Shown here one piece after another: positions 1-8,143 of a stretch of 64,000 nucleotides of DNA. The DNA lies in assembly GCF_900880625.1 (NCBI RefSeq), contig NZ_CAAHFB010000001.1, forward strand, positions 2,108,001-2,172,000. The letters are read 5' to 3'. Below the pieces are notes generated by a model. It was not told the DNA's origin. It did no database searches and saw only the letters and a list, made by a program, of their open reading frames with translations. This DNA comes from Halorhabdus rudnickae. Lineage in GTDB: Archaea; Halobacteriota; Halobacteria; Halobacteriales; Haloarculaceae. Position numbers and translations under genes: made by a program. Each line of letters begins with the position of its first letter. Position 1 is the first letter of the stretch.

Positions 1-656
1 ATCTCGATCCCGAGACATTGACGATCGGCTTTGCCCGGCGGGCGGCCCCCTACAAGCGGGCAAACCTGGTCTTCTACAACAACGATCGGCTCCGGCACAT
101 CGCCGAGAACGTCGGGGACATCCAGCTGGTCTTCGCCGGGAAGGCCTTCCCCGGCGACGAGAACGGCGAGCAGAAGATCCGGGACATCTTCCACAACGCC
201 TGGCAGCTCAACGACGTCATCGAAACCCAGTACGTCGAGGATTACGATATGGAGGTCGGCGCGAAGCTGACCGCGGGCGTCGACGTCTGGCTCAACAATC
301 CCCGTCGGCCCCTCGAAGCCTGTGGCACCTCCGGCATGAAAGCCGCCTACAACGGCATCCCGCAACTCGGGACGCTCGATGGCTGGTGGGTCGAGGGACA
401 CATCGAGGGCGAAACGGGCTGGAAGATCGGCCCGGCCCCCGAAGAGAGCACGCCCGACCAAACCACCGACGAGGAGGAAACCCGCCAGGACGCGATGGCG
501 CTGTACAACCAACTCGAGAACGAGGTCATCCCGACCTACTACGAGGATCGCGAGCAGTGGATCAAGATGATGCGCCAGACGATCGCGTTCAACGGTCCCT
601 ACTACCACACCCGCCGGATGGTCCGGGAGTACCTCCTGGACGCCTACACGCAGTAG
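1..656 (+). CDS. alpha-glucan (glycogen/maltodextrin) phosphorylase, C-terminal part
   Basis: This is the 3' part of a gene that enters from the left edge. The frame is open from base 3 and reads LDPETLTIGFARR directly upstream of the first possible internal TTG start, so there is no real start in the window. The visible ~217 residues carry phosphorylase landmarks: the TIGFARRAAPYKRA block, a QLVFAGKAFPGDENG segment, and the EACGTSGMKAAYNG block, which in this family holds glucose-1-phosphate and PLP-phosphate contacts. The family releases glucose-1-phosphate from alpha-1,4-glucan ends using PLP. It leads a row of maltodextrin genes, so phosphorolysis of imported or stored glucan is the likely role. 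The N-terminal half cannot be judged. Confidence 0.93.
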   Translation, partial: LDPETLTIGFARRAAPYKRANLVFYNNDRLRHIAENVGDIQLVFAGKAFPGDENGEQKIRDIFHNAWQLNDVIETQYVEDYDMEVGAKLTAGVDVWLNNPRRPLEACGTSGMKAAYNGIPQLGTLDGWWVEGHIEGETGWKIGPAPEESTPDQTTDEEETRQDAMALYNQLENEVIPTYYEDREQWIKMMRQTIAFNGPYYHTRRMVREYLLDAYTQ

Positions 657-794
657 CAGACCGACCGAGGTTGCGTGCGGAGACGGATCGCAGTTGGGTG
701 AAATGGCGGACCAACGCAATTTTCAAAGACACGTCGCGGTTGGGTGAGAAGACAAGTCGAGGTTGACTGGTTTCGGAGTTCTGGTCTGTTTCCG

Positions 795-1110
795 GCCACG
801 AGATAGAACACTCTGGACGGCCAAACGATCGAAATCCTGCGTCTCGGGCCAGCCGATAGGCGCCCCCGTCTCAGGGACGCATTTCGAGGGTCGTGAGATC
901 GGTTCCGACGGCGTCGTCGCTCCCGCTTGGAAGTTTCAGGTCGTCGGATGGGTGTTGCTCGGAATCGAGGATTCCGGACACCTGCGTATCGAGACCGGGT
1001 TTCTGTGGGTCCTCCGACCAGTTGAGCACGACCAGCACGCACAGGTCGCCCCGCGTTCGCGTGTAGGCGTAGCTCTGTTCGTCCTCGGGGAGGAGCAGGT
1101 CGTACCGCCT
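795..1110 (-). pseudogene. decayed C-terminal end of a GH13 alpha-glucosidase
   Basis: Read on the minus strand from about 1104, a short stretch matches the C-terminal beta-domain of the intact alpha-glucosidases at 14110-17555. YDLLLPEDEQSYAYTRTRGD followed by LCVLVVLNWSEDP aligns with the intact pattern of tyrosine/aspartate, LxYPDHES, AYTRT and ALIVLNWADDP. Further on, in another frame, WPSRVFYLVAG near 796-822 resembles the family end PWEARVYL. The frame breaks between the two parts, no start exists upstream, and the catalytic barrel is absent. The spacing (~310 nt) is about that of the intact tail. This is therefore a remnant of a third alpha-glucosidase copy, not a working gene. Confidence 0.6.
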
Positions 1111-1290
1111 CGATGAGCACCGGGGTCTAGAACCCGACTTCCATGCACCCTTCCCTGTAGTGTGCGCCGAGGCGGGCGATGGCCCCCTTTGCGGCCTGAG
1201 GGGCTGTCGTGTCGATCGACCACTCCGGCGTGCCACTCCAGAAGTCGCTTGGTCTCCTGTTCTAGGAGAGTGATAGAGTTCTGTTTCATT

Positions 1291-1301
1291 GAGTAATACT
1301 C
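1291..1301. promoter_or_regulatory. GAGTA-A-TACTC palindrome upstream of malQ
   Basis: An 11-nt perfect inverted repeat lies in the AT-rich DNA before malQ, next to the TATA-like run TAAATATATTTT. It could be an operator for a sugar-responsive regulator, but short palindromes occur by chance and no second copy was recognised at the other sugar promoters. Confidence 0.3.
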
Positions 1302-1473
1302 CTGTTGTAAATATATTTTCGGCGACAACATAAGCGTCGTGGTGGATAGAAATTCACCCGTCTAGTGTGGTCAATCTCCTCGGAACCCGTATTTCAGTGG
1401 TGTCAATATATTTCGCTTCGACACGTCGTCGGCATGTCCTACATTGAAGTTCTCCCCGGACAAACCACCGAAT

Positions 1474-2961
1474 ATGTCCTTCGAAAGACAAAGCGGCGTC
1501 TTCCTGCATGTATCGTCGCTCCCCAGTCCTGACGGGATCGGAACACTCGGCGGACCGGCCCGCGAATTCGTCGATTTTCTCGTCGATGGCGAGCAGTCTC
1601 TCTGGCAGACCTGTCCGATCGGCCCGACTGACCCGGGCCAGGGCAACTCGCCGTATTCCGCGTATTCGGCACGCGCCGGCAATCCGCTGTTTATCGAACT
1701 CGATCCGCTGGTCGAAGCGGGCTGGCTTGAGGACCCCGAGCGGCCCACCTTCGACGACCGCGAAGTCGAATTCGAGCGCATCCGCCCGTTCAAGCAGCGT
1801 GCGCTCCGTGATGCCTTCGCAGGCTTTCAAGACGGTGCCGACGAAGACGAACGGGCGGCCTTCGAGTCCTTCCGGAGTGAGAACGCCGAGTGGCTCGACG
1901 ATTACGCGCTTTTCCGGGCGCTTTCGGACCACTTCGAGGCTGACACCTGGATGGACTGGCCCGACGACATAAAGTTTCGCGACCCCGATGCTCTTGAGCA
2001 CTATCGTGAGGAACTCGCCGAGGACGTTCGGTTCCGTGAGTTCTGCCAGTGGTGTTTCGATCGCCAGTGGGCCGATCTGCTGGCCTACGCCCACGACCGC
2101 GGGATCGACCTCGTCGGCGACATGCCGATCTACGTCGGCACCAACAGCGTCGATGTCTGGGCCAACCCCGAGATCTTCAAACTTGACGACGAGCGCGAGC
2201 CGATCTACGTCTCCGGGGTGCCGCCGGACGACTTCTCGGATACGGGTCAGCTCTGGGGTACGCCCGTCTACGACTGGGAGGCCCTGGCCGACCGGGACTA
2301 CGACTGGTGGGTGACGCGCTTTGCGGGGCTGCTCGATCGCTTTGACGTCTTCCGGATCGACCACTTCAAAGGCTTCGAGAGCTACTACCAGGTCCCTGCC
2401 GAGGAGGACACCGCGATGAACGGCGAGTGGGTTTCGGGACCGGGCCGGGACTTCTTCGAGGCCGTGCGGGACCAGCTCGGGGAGCTCCCGATCGTCGTCG
2501 AGGACCTGGGCGTGATCACCGACGCGACACGCCAACTCCGGGACGCCTTCGAATTCCCCGGGATGCGCGTGGCCGGGATGGCCGACTGGTGTGACGCCGA
2601 GCAAACCCATCATCCGGCCAGTTACGACGAACCTTCCGTCGCTTACACCTCCACGCACGACACGAGTACGACGGTCGGCTGGGTCGACGATCTTTCGCAG
2701 AAACAGCGCGAGTGTCTGCACTTCGCCGTCGACTACGAGGGCGGAGCGATCAACTGGGACGTCATCGAAACCGTCTGGGAGACGCCGGCCGTCATCACGT
2801 TCGCACAGTTCCAGGACTTCCACGGCCTTGGCGACGAACACCGCTTCAACCTCCCCGGGACCGCCGAGGGCAACTGGCGCTGGCGGATGCGCGAATCCGA
2901 ACTCGAGCCCGCAGTCGCCGACCGACTCGCCGACGTGACACGGGACGCCGATCGGGCCTGA
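1474..2961 (+). CDS. malQ: 4-alpha-glucanotransferase (GH77, amylomaltase)
   Basis: A 495-residue GH77 enzyme, the usual length for bacterial/archaeal amylomaltase. It transfers maltodextrin segments between glucans, releasing glucose and longer chains for phosphorylase. Visible family blocks are GVFLHVSSLPSPDGIGTLG at the N-terminus, NSPYSAYSARAGNPLFI, and LVGDMPIYVGTNSVDVWANP. The catalytic residues are Asp296 (FRIDHFKGF), Glu343 (VVEDLGVIT) and Asp396 (TSTHDTSTTVGW). ATG at 1474 is preferred over TTG at 1444 because homology begins just after it. A TATA-like AATATATTT at about 1405 would start transcription near 1435. It sits immediately after the phosphorylase and the glucosidase remnant. 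The long reading frame on the opposite strand is a codon-phase shadow. Confidence 0.96.
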   Translation: MSFERQSGVFLHVSSLPSPDGIGTLGGPAREFVDFLVDGEQSLWQTCPIGPTDPGQGNSPYSAYSARAGNPLFIELDPLVEAGWLEDPERPTFDDREVEFERIRPFKQRALRDAFAGFQDGADEDERAAFESFRSENAEWLDDYALFRALSDHFEADTWMDWPDDIKFRDPDALEHYREELAEDVRFREFCQWCFDRQWADLLAYAHDRGIDLVGDMPIYVGTNSVDVWANPEIFKLDDEREPIYVSGVPPDDFSDTGQLWGTPVYDWEALADRDYDWWVTRFAGLLDRFDVFRIDHFKGFESYYQVPAEEDTAMNGEWVSGPGRDFFEAVRDQLGELPIVVEDLGVITDATRQLRDAFEFPGMRVAGMADWCDAEQTHHPASYDEPSVAYTSTHDTSTTVGWVDDLSQKQRECLHFAVDYEGGAINWDVIETVWETPAVITFAQFQDFHGLGDEHRFNLPGTAEGNWRWRMRESELEPAVADRLADVTRDADRA

Positions 2962-3001
2962 GGAGCCGCTGGCGAATCCCTGGCTGGCTGACCGTCTACG
3001 A

Positions 3002-3017
3002 AGTGTGCTCGCACACT
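3002..3017. promoter_or_regulatory. inverted repeat AGTGTGC-TC-GCACACT before the AbrB-like gene
   Basis: Perfect 7-bp arms with a 2-nt spacer lie directly before a TATA-like CTATTATTC (3016-3024), about 30 nt ahead of the ATG at 3051. The position fits an operator that would block TBP/TFB loading. Autoregulation by the encoded AbrB-type protein is inference. Confidence 0.4.
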
Positions 3018-3050
3018 ATTATTCATCAGTGAGTGTACAAACAGTCGTGT

Positions 3051-3293
3051 ATGGACAGCGACCGCGTCGATGCAGAGAGTACAGTGTCGGGGAACCAAAC
3101 GAACATCCCCCCGTACATCCGTAACGAACTCGACATCGACGACGGCGATACGCTCCGCTGGCACGTTGAAAGCGGGACGGTCCGGATTACTGTCGTCCAC
3201 CAGTGCCGGGGGACGGTTTCCGATTTCGACGGGTACGATGGAGAAGAAACGACGGATGTCGTCGAGGAACACGACGCGTGGGGCGTCTCGTAG
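3051..3293 (+). CDS. AbrB/MazE-like DNA-binding protein
   Basis: An 80-residue acidic protein. Its centre, NIPPYIRNELDIDDGDTLRW followed by a short strand-rich segment ending RITVV, fits the swapped-hairpin AbrB/SpoVT/MazE fold (x-IPxxIRxxLxIxxGDxLxW). The family binds DNA as dimers, either as stand-alone regulators or as antitoxins. ATG at 3051 is chosen because a TATA-like element lies about 30 nt upstream, as in leaderless haloarchaeal genes. The in-frame codon at 3033 would sit inside the promoter. No toxin gene follows: the next gene converges from the other strand 14 nt later, so a local regulator is more likely than half of a toxin-antitoxin pair. Its target is unknown. Confidence 0.75.
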   Translation: MDSDRVDAESTVSGNQTNIPPYIRNELDIDDGDTLRWHVESGTVRITVVHQCRGTVSDFDGYDGEETTDVVEEHDAWGVS

Positions 3294-3307
3294 CCGGAGG
3301 CACGCTC

Positions 3308-5233
3308 TTACGCTGCCTGCAGTATCACGGCGTTTTCGACGTGGACGCCGCCCTCGGCGGCCACGGTCTCGTCTGCCAGTTCGTCGACCGGCTCGACGGT
3401 CTCCCCTGGGAGTCCGACCTCGACCGCCTCGTGGCCGAAGTTCAACACGACGACGTACCGATCGTCGTTCTCGCGGGCGTAGGCGACGACCTGCTCGGAG
3501 TCGGCGTCGGTCTCGACCGGTTCGAACTCAGCGTCGCCACCCAGCGCCTCGATCGCCTCGCGCGTTCGGCTGAGTCGCTGATAGAAGTCGAGTAGATCCT
3601 CGTCAGTGTGGCCCCAGTGGGTCTCCCCGCGGCGCTGTCGCTCGCCGATCTCCTGGCCGGCGTAGATCATCGGGATGCCCGGCAGTGTGAACGTCGCCGT
3701 CGCGGCCGCCCTGACGGCGTGGTGGCCGACTTCCGAGACGTAGCGTTCCTCGTCGTGGTTCTCGATGTACGTCAGGAAGCCAGCGTGGTCCGGGAAGCCG
3801 ATCTGATAGCGACTCTCCAGGGAGCCAAAGAGTGCCTCGCCCGGCTGATCGCCGTGGCCGATCTGCAGCAGGTCGAAGTACAGCCCGGCGTCGAAGTGGA
3901 CGTCGAAACAGAGGTTGTGGAAGTCCGCAACGTAGGGGATCGTCTCGTCCATCAGTAGGAAGTCGTCGTCGATCTCCGTGACCGTCTCCCGTATCTCCTG
4001 CCAGAAGGGCTGGGGTACGGCCCAGGCCATGTCACACCGGAAGCCATCGACGACGCCGGCCCACTTCTCGACGGCGTCCAGCAGGTGCCGCCGAACTTCG
4101 AGATTCTCGTAATCGAAGTTCGCGATCAGTTCCCAGTCGAAGTACGTCTCTGGCTCGCGGGCCTCACGATCCTCCCAGTCGTACCATTCGAGGTACTGCT
4201 CGTCGCCGGCCAGCGCGCGCTGGTAGAACTCGTGGTCCCGTGCGGAGTGATTGAGAACGAGGTCGAACAGCACGCGCATGTCCCGGTCATGGGCTTCGGC
4301 GACGAGTTCCCGGAAGGCCTCTTCTCCGCCGAGGTCGTCGGCGATCGAGAAGAAGTCGGTGATGTTGTAGCCGTGCTCGTTGCCGTCGTGCTGGAGGACG
4401 GGCGTGAACCACAGCGTGTCGACGCCGAGATCCTGGATATGGTCGAGTTTCTCGGCGATCGCCCCGAAGACTGTCTGTCCGGGGTCGGGATCGACATAGC
4501 CCCGGACGTAGATCTCGTAGAGCGTCATCTCCGTGCTCCAGGCCGGCGGGTCGTTGAGCCGTTCGATCGCGCCGTCGCCGTCGATTCGAACCGAGTCGGG
4601 GACGCTGTACTGGTCGCCGACGGCGATGGCGTGGACGCGCGCCGCCTCGTCGATTGCGTCGATCGGGATCCGGAACTTCTGGCCCTCGATTGTGTGTCCG
4701 GCGAGTTCGTCGCGGTCATCGACGTAGAACTCGACGTCGAGATCGGTAGGCGGTGCCCCTCGGTGTGGTTCGGTCTGTGGACGTGCCTGCAGGACGATCT
4801 TGTCACCGTCTCGCTCGGCGTCGAGCGTGAGCCGCGGGCGCGCCTCGCCGGGTTCGGGCCGTCCCAGTCCGGAGCCGATGCCCGAGCCGGAACGCTCGCC
4901 GTATCCGCTCATGCCCGAGCGACCGCTGATCCCGCTCGCGCCGCTTTGCCCGCTCGTGGCGGGCTGGGCCACCTCCTCGTCGATCGCCATGTCGGCGGGG
5001 AACACCCGGAGCGTGAGTTCGTGTGTCCCGTCCGGTGCCGCGAGGGCGACGGTGTAGACCCCTGGGACGTCGGGGACGAACGTCTCGACGGGATCGTCGC
5101 CGAGCACTGCGTAACTCCCGTCCGGCGCGTCTTCAATACGCCAGGTGTAGGTGCCAGACGGGTCGGGATCTCGGGGGGCGAGTTCGGTCGATTCCCCGAC
5201 GGCCAGGAAACGAGGTGGTCCGGGATGGTGCAT
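3308..5233 (-). CDS. GH13 cyclomaltodextrinase / neopullulanase-like alpha-amylase
   Basis: A 641-residue GH13 enzyme with no signal peptide, so probably cytoplasmic. It has an N-terminal beta-sandwich-like part (1-90), a Gly/Ser-rich linker (94-124), a second beta domain (130-220), the TIM barrel (about 235-545) and a C-terminal beta domain. Catalytic features are region I FDLVLNH (323-329), nucleophile Asp401 (GFRCDMAW), acid/base Glu430 (LLMDETIPY) and Asp494 (ENHDEER). This layout resembles intracellular maltodextrin hydrolases with N-terminal modules; exact substrate is not certain. Start MHHPGPPRF is supported by a TATA-like element about 27 nt upstream (near 5260). It is divergent from, and homologous over its length to, the gene at 5392, sharing HHPGPPRF near the start. 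Confidence 0.9.
   Translation of the reverse strand: MHHPGPPRFLAVGESTELAPRDPDPSGTYTWRIEDAPDGSYAVLGDDPVETFVPDVPGVYTVALAAPDGTHELTLRVFPADMAIDEEVAQPATSGQSGASGISGRSGMSGYGERSGSGIGSGLGRPEPGEARPRLTLDAERDGDKIVLQARPQTEPHRGAPPTDLDVEFYVDDRDELAGHTIEGQKFRIPIDAIDEAARVHAIAVGDQYSVPDSVRIDGDGAIERLNDPPAWSTEMTLYEIYVRGYVDPDPGQTVFGAIAEKLDHIQDLGVDTLWFTPVLQHDGNEHGYNITDFFSIADDLGGEEAFRELVAEAHDRDMRVLFDLVLNHSARDHEFYQRALAGDEQYLEWYDWEDREAREPETYFDWELIANFDYENLEVRRHLLDAVEKWAGVVDGFRCDMAWAVPQPFWQEIRETVTEIDDDFLLMDETIPYVADFHNLCFDVHFDAGLYFDLLQIGHGDQPGEALFGSLESRYQIGFPDHAGFLTYIENHDEERYVSEVGHHAVRAAATATFTLPGIPMIYAGQEIGERQRRGETHWGHTDEDLLDFYQRLSRTREAIEALGGDAEFEPVETDADSEQVVAYARENDDRYVVVLNFGHEAVEVGLPGETVEPVDELADETVAAEGGVHVENAVILQAA
4862..4954 (-). 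repeat. Ser-Gly tripeptide-like repeat encoding a linker
   Basis: Residues 94-124 of the GH13 protein at 3308-5233 are a run of SG-x-SG units with serine and glycine alternating with variable residues. It is absent from the divergent paralogue at 5392, which has acidic, non-repetitive sequence there. It probably forms a flexible linker between beta domains. Confidence 0.75.
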
Positions 5234-5391
5234 GTCTATCGTCTATTCGTTTGGTACGGATGTTAAAAATATCTGTGCCACCGGGGCTACCTGTGCTCTG
5301 TGCTCCCACGGCGGTCATCGGTAAAAGTTAACACCGTTCCAGCCACTCGGAATAATTATCGACACCTGTTGTCGTCGATGTGGTTATTACA
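5234..5391. promoter_or_regulatory. divergent promoter region of the two GH13 genes
   Basis: 158 nt separate the two starts. On the minus side, GATATTTTTAAC (about 5255-5266) sits ~27 nt from the ATG at 5233. On the plus side, AATAATTAT (5351-5359) lies ~35 nt before ATG 5392. Between that TATA-like element and the plus gene is ATCGAC-N10-GTCGAT (5358-5379), an inverted repeat that could be an operator, though TCGA-type words are common in this genome. Confidence 0.5.
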
Positions 5392-7674
5392 ATGACAGTA
5401 TATGACGCTTCCGACGACCATCATCCGGGTCCGCCACGATTCGTGCAGTTGGGGGAGAGCATTGTCGATCCGATCTTCGTCGACATGGCCCACGGCTACG
5501 ACAGGGACAACCTCGCACCAACGATCGCGGGGGCGCCCGAACGCGACCCAGGTCCCTACGAGAAAGGGGAGTTCGTCTGGCGACTCGCCGAGAAGCCGGC
5601 GGGGAGCAAGGCAGGGCTGGAGTACGCGCCGACCCCCTTCGAGGACGAGGCCGAGCAGTACGACGAGGGCAATCACAACACTGCCGAGTTCGAGCCGGAC
5701 AGGCCGGGAACGTACGTCTTCGAACTCGACGCACCTGATGGCACCCACGAGCTGACAATGGAGGTGTTCCCGCCGCCGGTCACCGAGGACGGCGACGAGC
5801 TCTACGACATCGAGGGCGAGCTTCCGACCGACGCCCGGGAGACGACCGGCGGACCGCCGCGGATCGAACTCGAAGGACACTACGACACCGACGCCGACGA
5901 GTTCGTGGTCGAGTCGAACCCGGAACTCGCTCCGGATAGCTACGCCGTCCCCGAGGATCTCGACGTGACGTTCCGCCCGCACGACGCCGCGGCCCTCGAT
6001 CGCGAGGACATCGCCGTCGAGGGACACACTGCCCGAATCCCGGTCGAGGCTCTCGAAGGACCGACGCGATTGTTCGCCGCTCCCTACGACGGCGTGCGAT
6101 TGGGGACGACTGACGAGATCGTCCTCGACCCGGACGCCGAGGCGGTCGACCTCCCGAATCGTCCGCCGGAGTGGATCGATGACGCTGTCGTCTACGAGAT
6201 ATTCACGCGATCGTTCGCAGGCGAGAAGGGCGCGACGGACTTCGAATACCTCACCGAGAAGATCGAGTACCTCGACGAGCTGGGCGTCGATCTCGTCTGG
6301 CTGACACCGATCGTCCCCGCCTGGAGCGCAACGGTCGACACCCCGCCGGGCGGTCCCCACGGCTACGACGCCAGCGACTACTTCGCCGTCGCCGACGATC
6401 TCGGGACGATCGAGGACTTCGAACGTTTCGTCGAGGAATGCCACGATCACGACATCAAGGTGGCCTTCGACTTGGTCGTCAACCATGCCGGCTGGGAACA
6501 CAACCACTGGCAGGATACGATCGCGGAACTGGGTGAGGAACCCGACGATCCCTATACGTTCCCGGAGATCGACGCCTGGGATACCGACTCGCCGTACTTC
6601 GACTGGTTCGACCGCCAGTCCCGGACCAACGGTATCGACTCCACGCCGGCCCAGACGAGTTTCTTCGACGTCCGTCTGCACCCGAACCTCAACTTCGGCA
6701 ATCTCGCGTTGCGGGAGCATATCCTCGCCGTCGTGGACTTCTGGTCGGACACTGTCGATGCGTTCCGGTGTGACATCGCGTGGGGGGTCCCCCACTCCTT
6801 CTGGAAGGAGGCCCGGCAGTTGACTCGCGGGAAGGACGACGCCTTCCTCTGGCTCGACGAGTCGATCCCGCGGATTCCGGAGATGGGCGAATCCGAATTC
6901 GATCTGCACTTCGACTCGACGGAGTTCATGCGGACTGCCCACGCAGTCGCTCGCGGTGAGCGCCCGCCCAAGGACCTCATCGGCGCGATCGAGGTGCGGC
7001 AAAACGACGGTTTCCCGGCGTACTCCCGCCTCATCAACTCGACGGAGAACCACGACGAGTCCCGACTCTACTACGAGGCGAAAACCCACGGTCACCGTGC
7101 GGATCCCGCGGCGGCCCAGCGCGGTGCGCTTGCCGCTGCCTTCACGCTCCCAGGCGTCCCGTTCCTCTATTACGGCCAGGAGCGCCTCATCACGGAGTAC
7201 GGGGAACGCCGTGAGAGTCCGTATTTCGGTCGCGATGATCAGACGGGCGACATCAAGGCTGACCCCTACAAGCGCGCGTTCATGAACTGGGACGAGTACG
7301 ACGAGGCCCACTTCGAGTTCGTCTCGTCGTTGATCGACTTCTATCACGACTCGCCGGTCCTGGGTCCCGAATCGGATCTTGTCAGAGAGGCCCACCGGAC
7401 CGAGGCCGGCAACGACGTACTCGTGTTCGGCCGCGACGCGGGCGAGGCAAAACGGGTCGTCGTCATCAACTTCGCCGATCATCCCCACTGGGTCGACCTC
7501 CGATTGCCGGTCGACACGCACGATCTGTTCTCCGGCGAGGACTTACTCGTCGACCGCTCGGACGACGCGGTCACCGTCGAGGTCGAGACGCTGGCCGTCT
7601 TCGAGACGCCGACGCTGTTCGATCAGGGCCACAATCACTGGCACGCCGACGAGCCACTGCCGAACAATTCCTGA
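5392..7674 (+). CDS. GH13 cyclomaltodextrinase / neopullulanase-like alpha-amylase (paralogue)
   Basis: A 760-residue GH13 enzyme, cytoplasmic by lack of signal. It has an extended N-terminal region (1-255) with the HHPGPPRF tag at residues 10-17 and an APDGTHELT block shared with the divergent neighbour. The catalytic barrel runs from about 262 to 640. Key residues are region I FDLVVNH (359-365), nucleophile Asp461 (AFRCDIAW), acid/base Glu490 (LWLDESIPR) and Asp555 (TENHDESR). ATG 5392 is preferred over GTG 5380 because of the promoter spacing. It likely hydrolyses maltodextrins or cyclodextrins after import; the long inserts (e.g. residues 305-325) may alter specificity. The minus-strand frame covering the same DNA is a shadow. 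Confidence 0.9.
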   Translation: MTVYDASDDHHPGPPRFVQLGESIVDPIFVDMAHGYDRDNLAPTIAGAPERDPGPYEKGEFVWRLAEKPAGSKAGLEYAPTPFEDEAEQYDEGNHNTAEFEPDRPGTYVFELDAPDGTHELTMEVFPPPVTEDGDELYDIEGELPTDARETTGGPPRIELEGHYDTDADEFVVESNPELAPDSYAVPEDLDVTFRPHDAAALDREDIAVEGHTARIPVEALEGPTRLFAAPYDGVRLGTTDEIVLDPDAEAVDLPNRPPEWIDDAVVYEIFTRSFAGEKGATDFEYLTEKIEYLDELGVDLVWLTPIVPAWSATVDTPPGGPHGYDASDYFAVADDLGTIEDFERFVEECHDHDIKVAFDLVVNHAGWEHNHWQDTIAELGEEPDDPYTFPEIDAWDTDSPYFDWFDRQSRTNGIDSTPAQTSFFDVRLHPNLNFGNLALREHILAVVDFWSDTVDAFRCDIAWGVPHSFWKEARQLTRGKDDAFLWLDESIPRIPEMGESEFDLHFDSTEFMRTAHAVARGERPPKDLIGAIEVRQNDGFPAYSRLINSTENHDESRLYYEAKTHGHRADPAAAQRGALAAAFTLPGVPFLYYGQERLITEYGERRESPYFGRDDQTGDIKADPYKRAFMNWDEYDEAHFEFVSSLIDFYHDSPVLGPESDLVREAHRTEAGNDVLVFGRDAGEAKRVVVINFADHPHWVDLRLPVDTHDLFSGEDLLVDRSDDAVTVEVETLAVFETPTLFDQGHNHWHADEPLPNNS

Positions 7675-8143
7675 GACGAGAGTGTCGTTCGGCAGCGCCA
7701 TCTATCGTATCGGCGGACGCGCACGTTCTCTCACTCTCGAGAGATCTCCGGCGATAAATGCATTCATACCCGAGTTGTCTCCATGCAAGCGGAGGGAGGA
7801 AACATCATCGATCGAACGAGCCGGAAGGGCAGTGGAAGACGGAAGAGAGCTATCTAGCGGCTCGATTCCCAATGCTCTTCTCGCGGGCGGCTCTTCGAAT
7901 GTGGCCCCGAGGGCTCAGTCGGGCCGTGCTCGTAACCGGGGCGATGACCACGAGCCGATAGATTAGCCTGAGCGAGGATGACTCCGACTGGGAGTCGACG
8001 ATCGAAGAGCAAAACTGTCGTCCCTGCTTGGGCGAATCGGGACAGCGAGCCGGAATGTCACCACCCGATCGCCACCGGGAGTGCTGAGCTTCCGCGATCA
8101 GTCGTTGGAATCTGCTGCCGGTGGCCATCCGGCCTGTCAGCGT
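7675..8143. other. intergenic region, no gene recognised
   Basis: These 469 nt separate a plus-strand GH13 gene from a convergent transducer gene. Short frames exist on both strands but show no acidic bias or recognisable motif. I see nothing here that can be supported as a gene. Confidence 0.5.

Larger units (their letters stand above)
657..1473. other. intergenic region between phosphorylase and malQ
   Basis: No intact gene is seen in these 817 bases. They hold the alpha-glucosidase remnant (795-1110), then a short minus-strand open stretch before a stop near 1136 that I cannot identify. An AT-rich segment follows, with a perfect odd palindrome GAGTA-A-TACTC (1291-1301) and TATA-like elements near 1309-1318 and 1404-1412. 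The second would serve malQ. Confidence 0.6.

Noticed and set aside
688-749. Near-repeat TCGCAGTTGGGTGAAA / TCGCGGTTGGGTGAGA, 46 nt apart
   Set aside because: Only two copies, no promoter or gene nearby to give it meaning, and no further copy seen.
1354-2841. Long minus-strand open frame (about 495 aa) opposite malQ
   Set aside because: The plus strand has full GH77 homology. The frame arises from GC-rich codon-phase complementarity and shows no family motif.
5356-7521. 721-aa minus-strand open frame opposite the second GH13 gene
   Set aside because: Shadow of the 760-aa amylase; its composition is basic and valine/arginine-rich with no domain.
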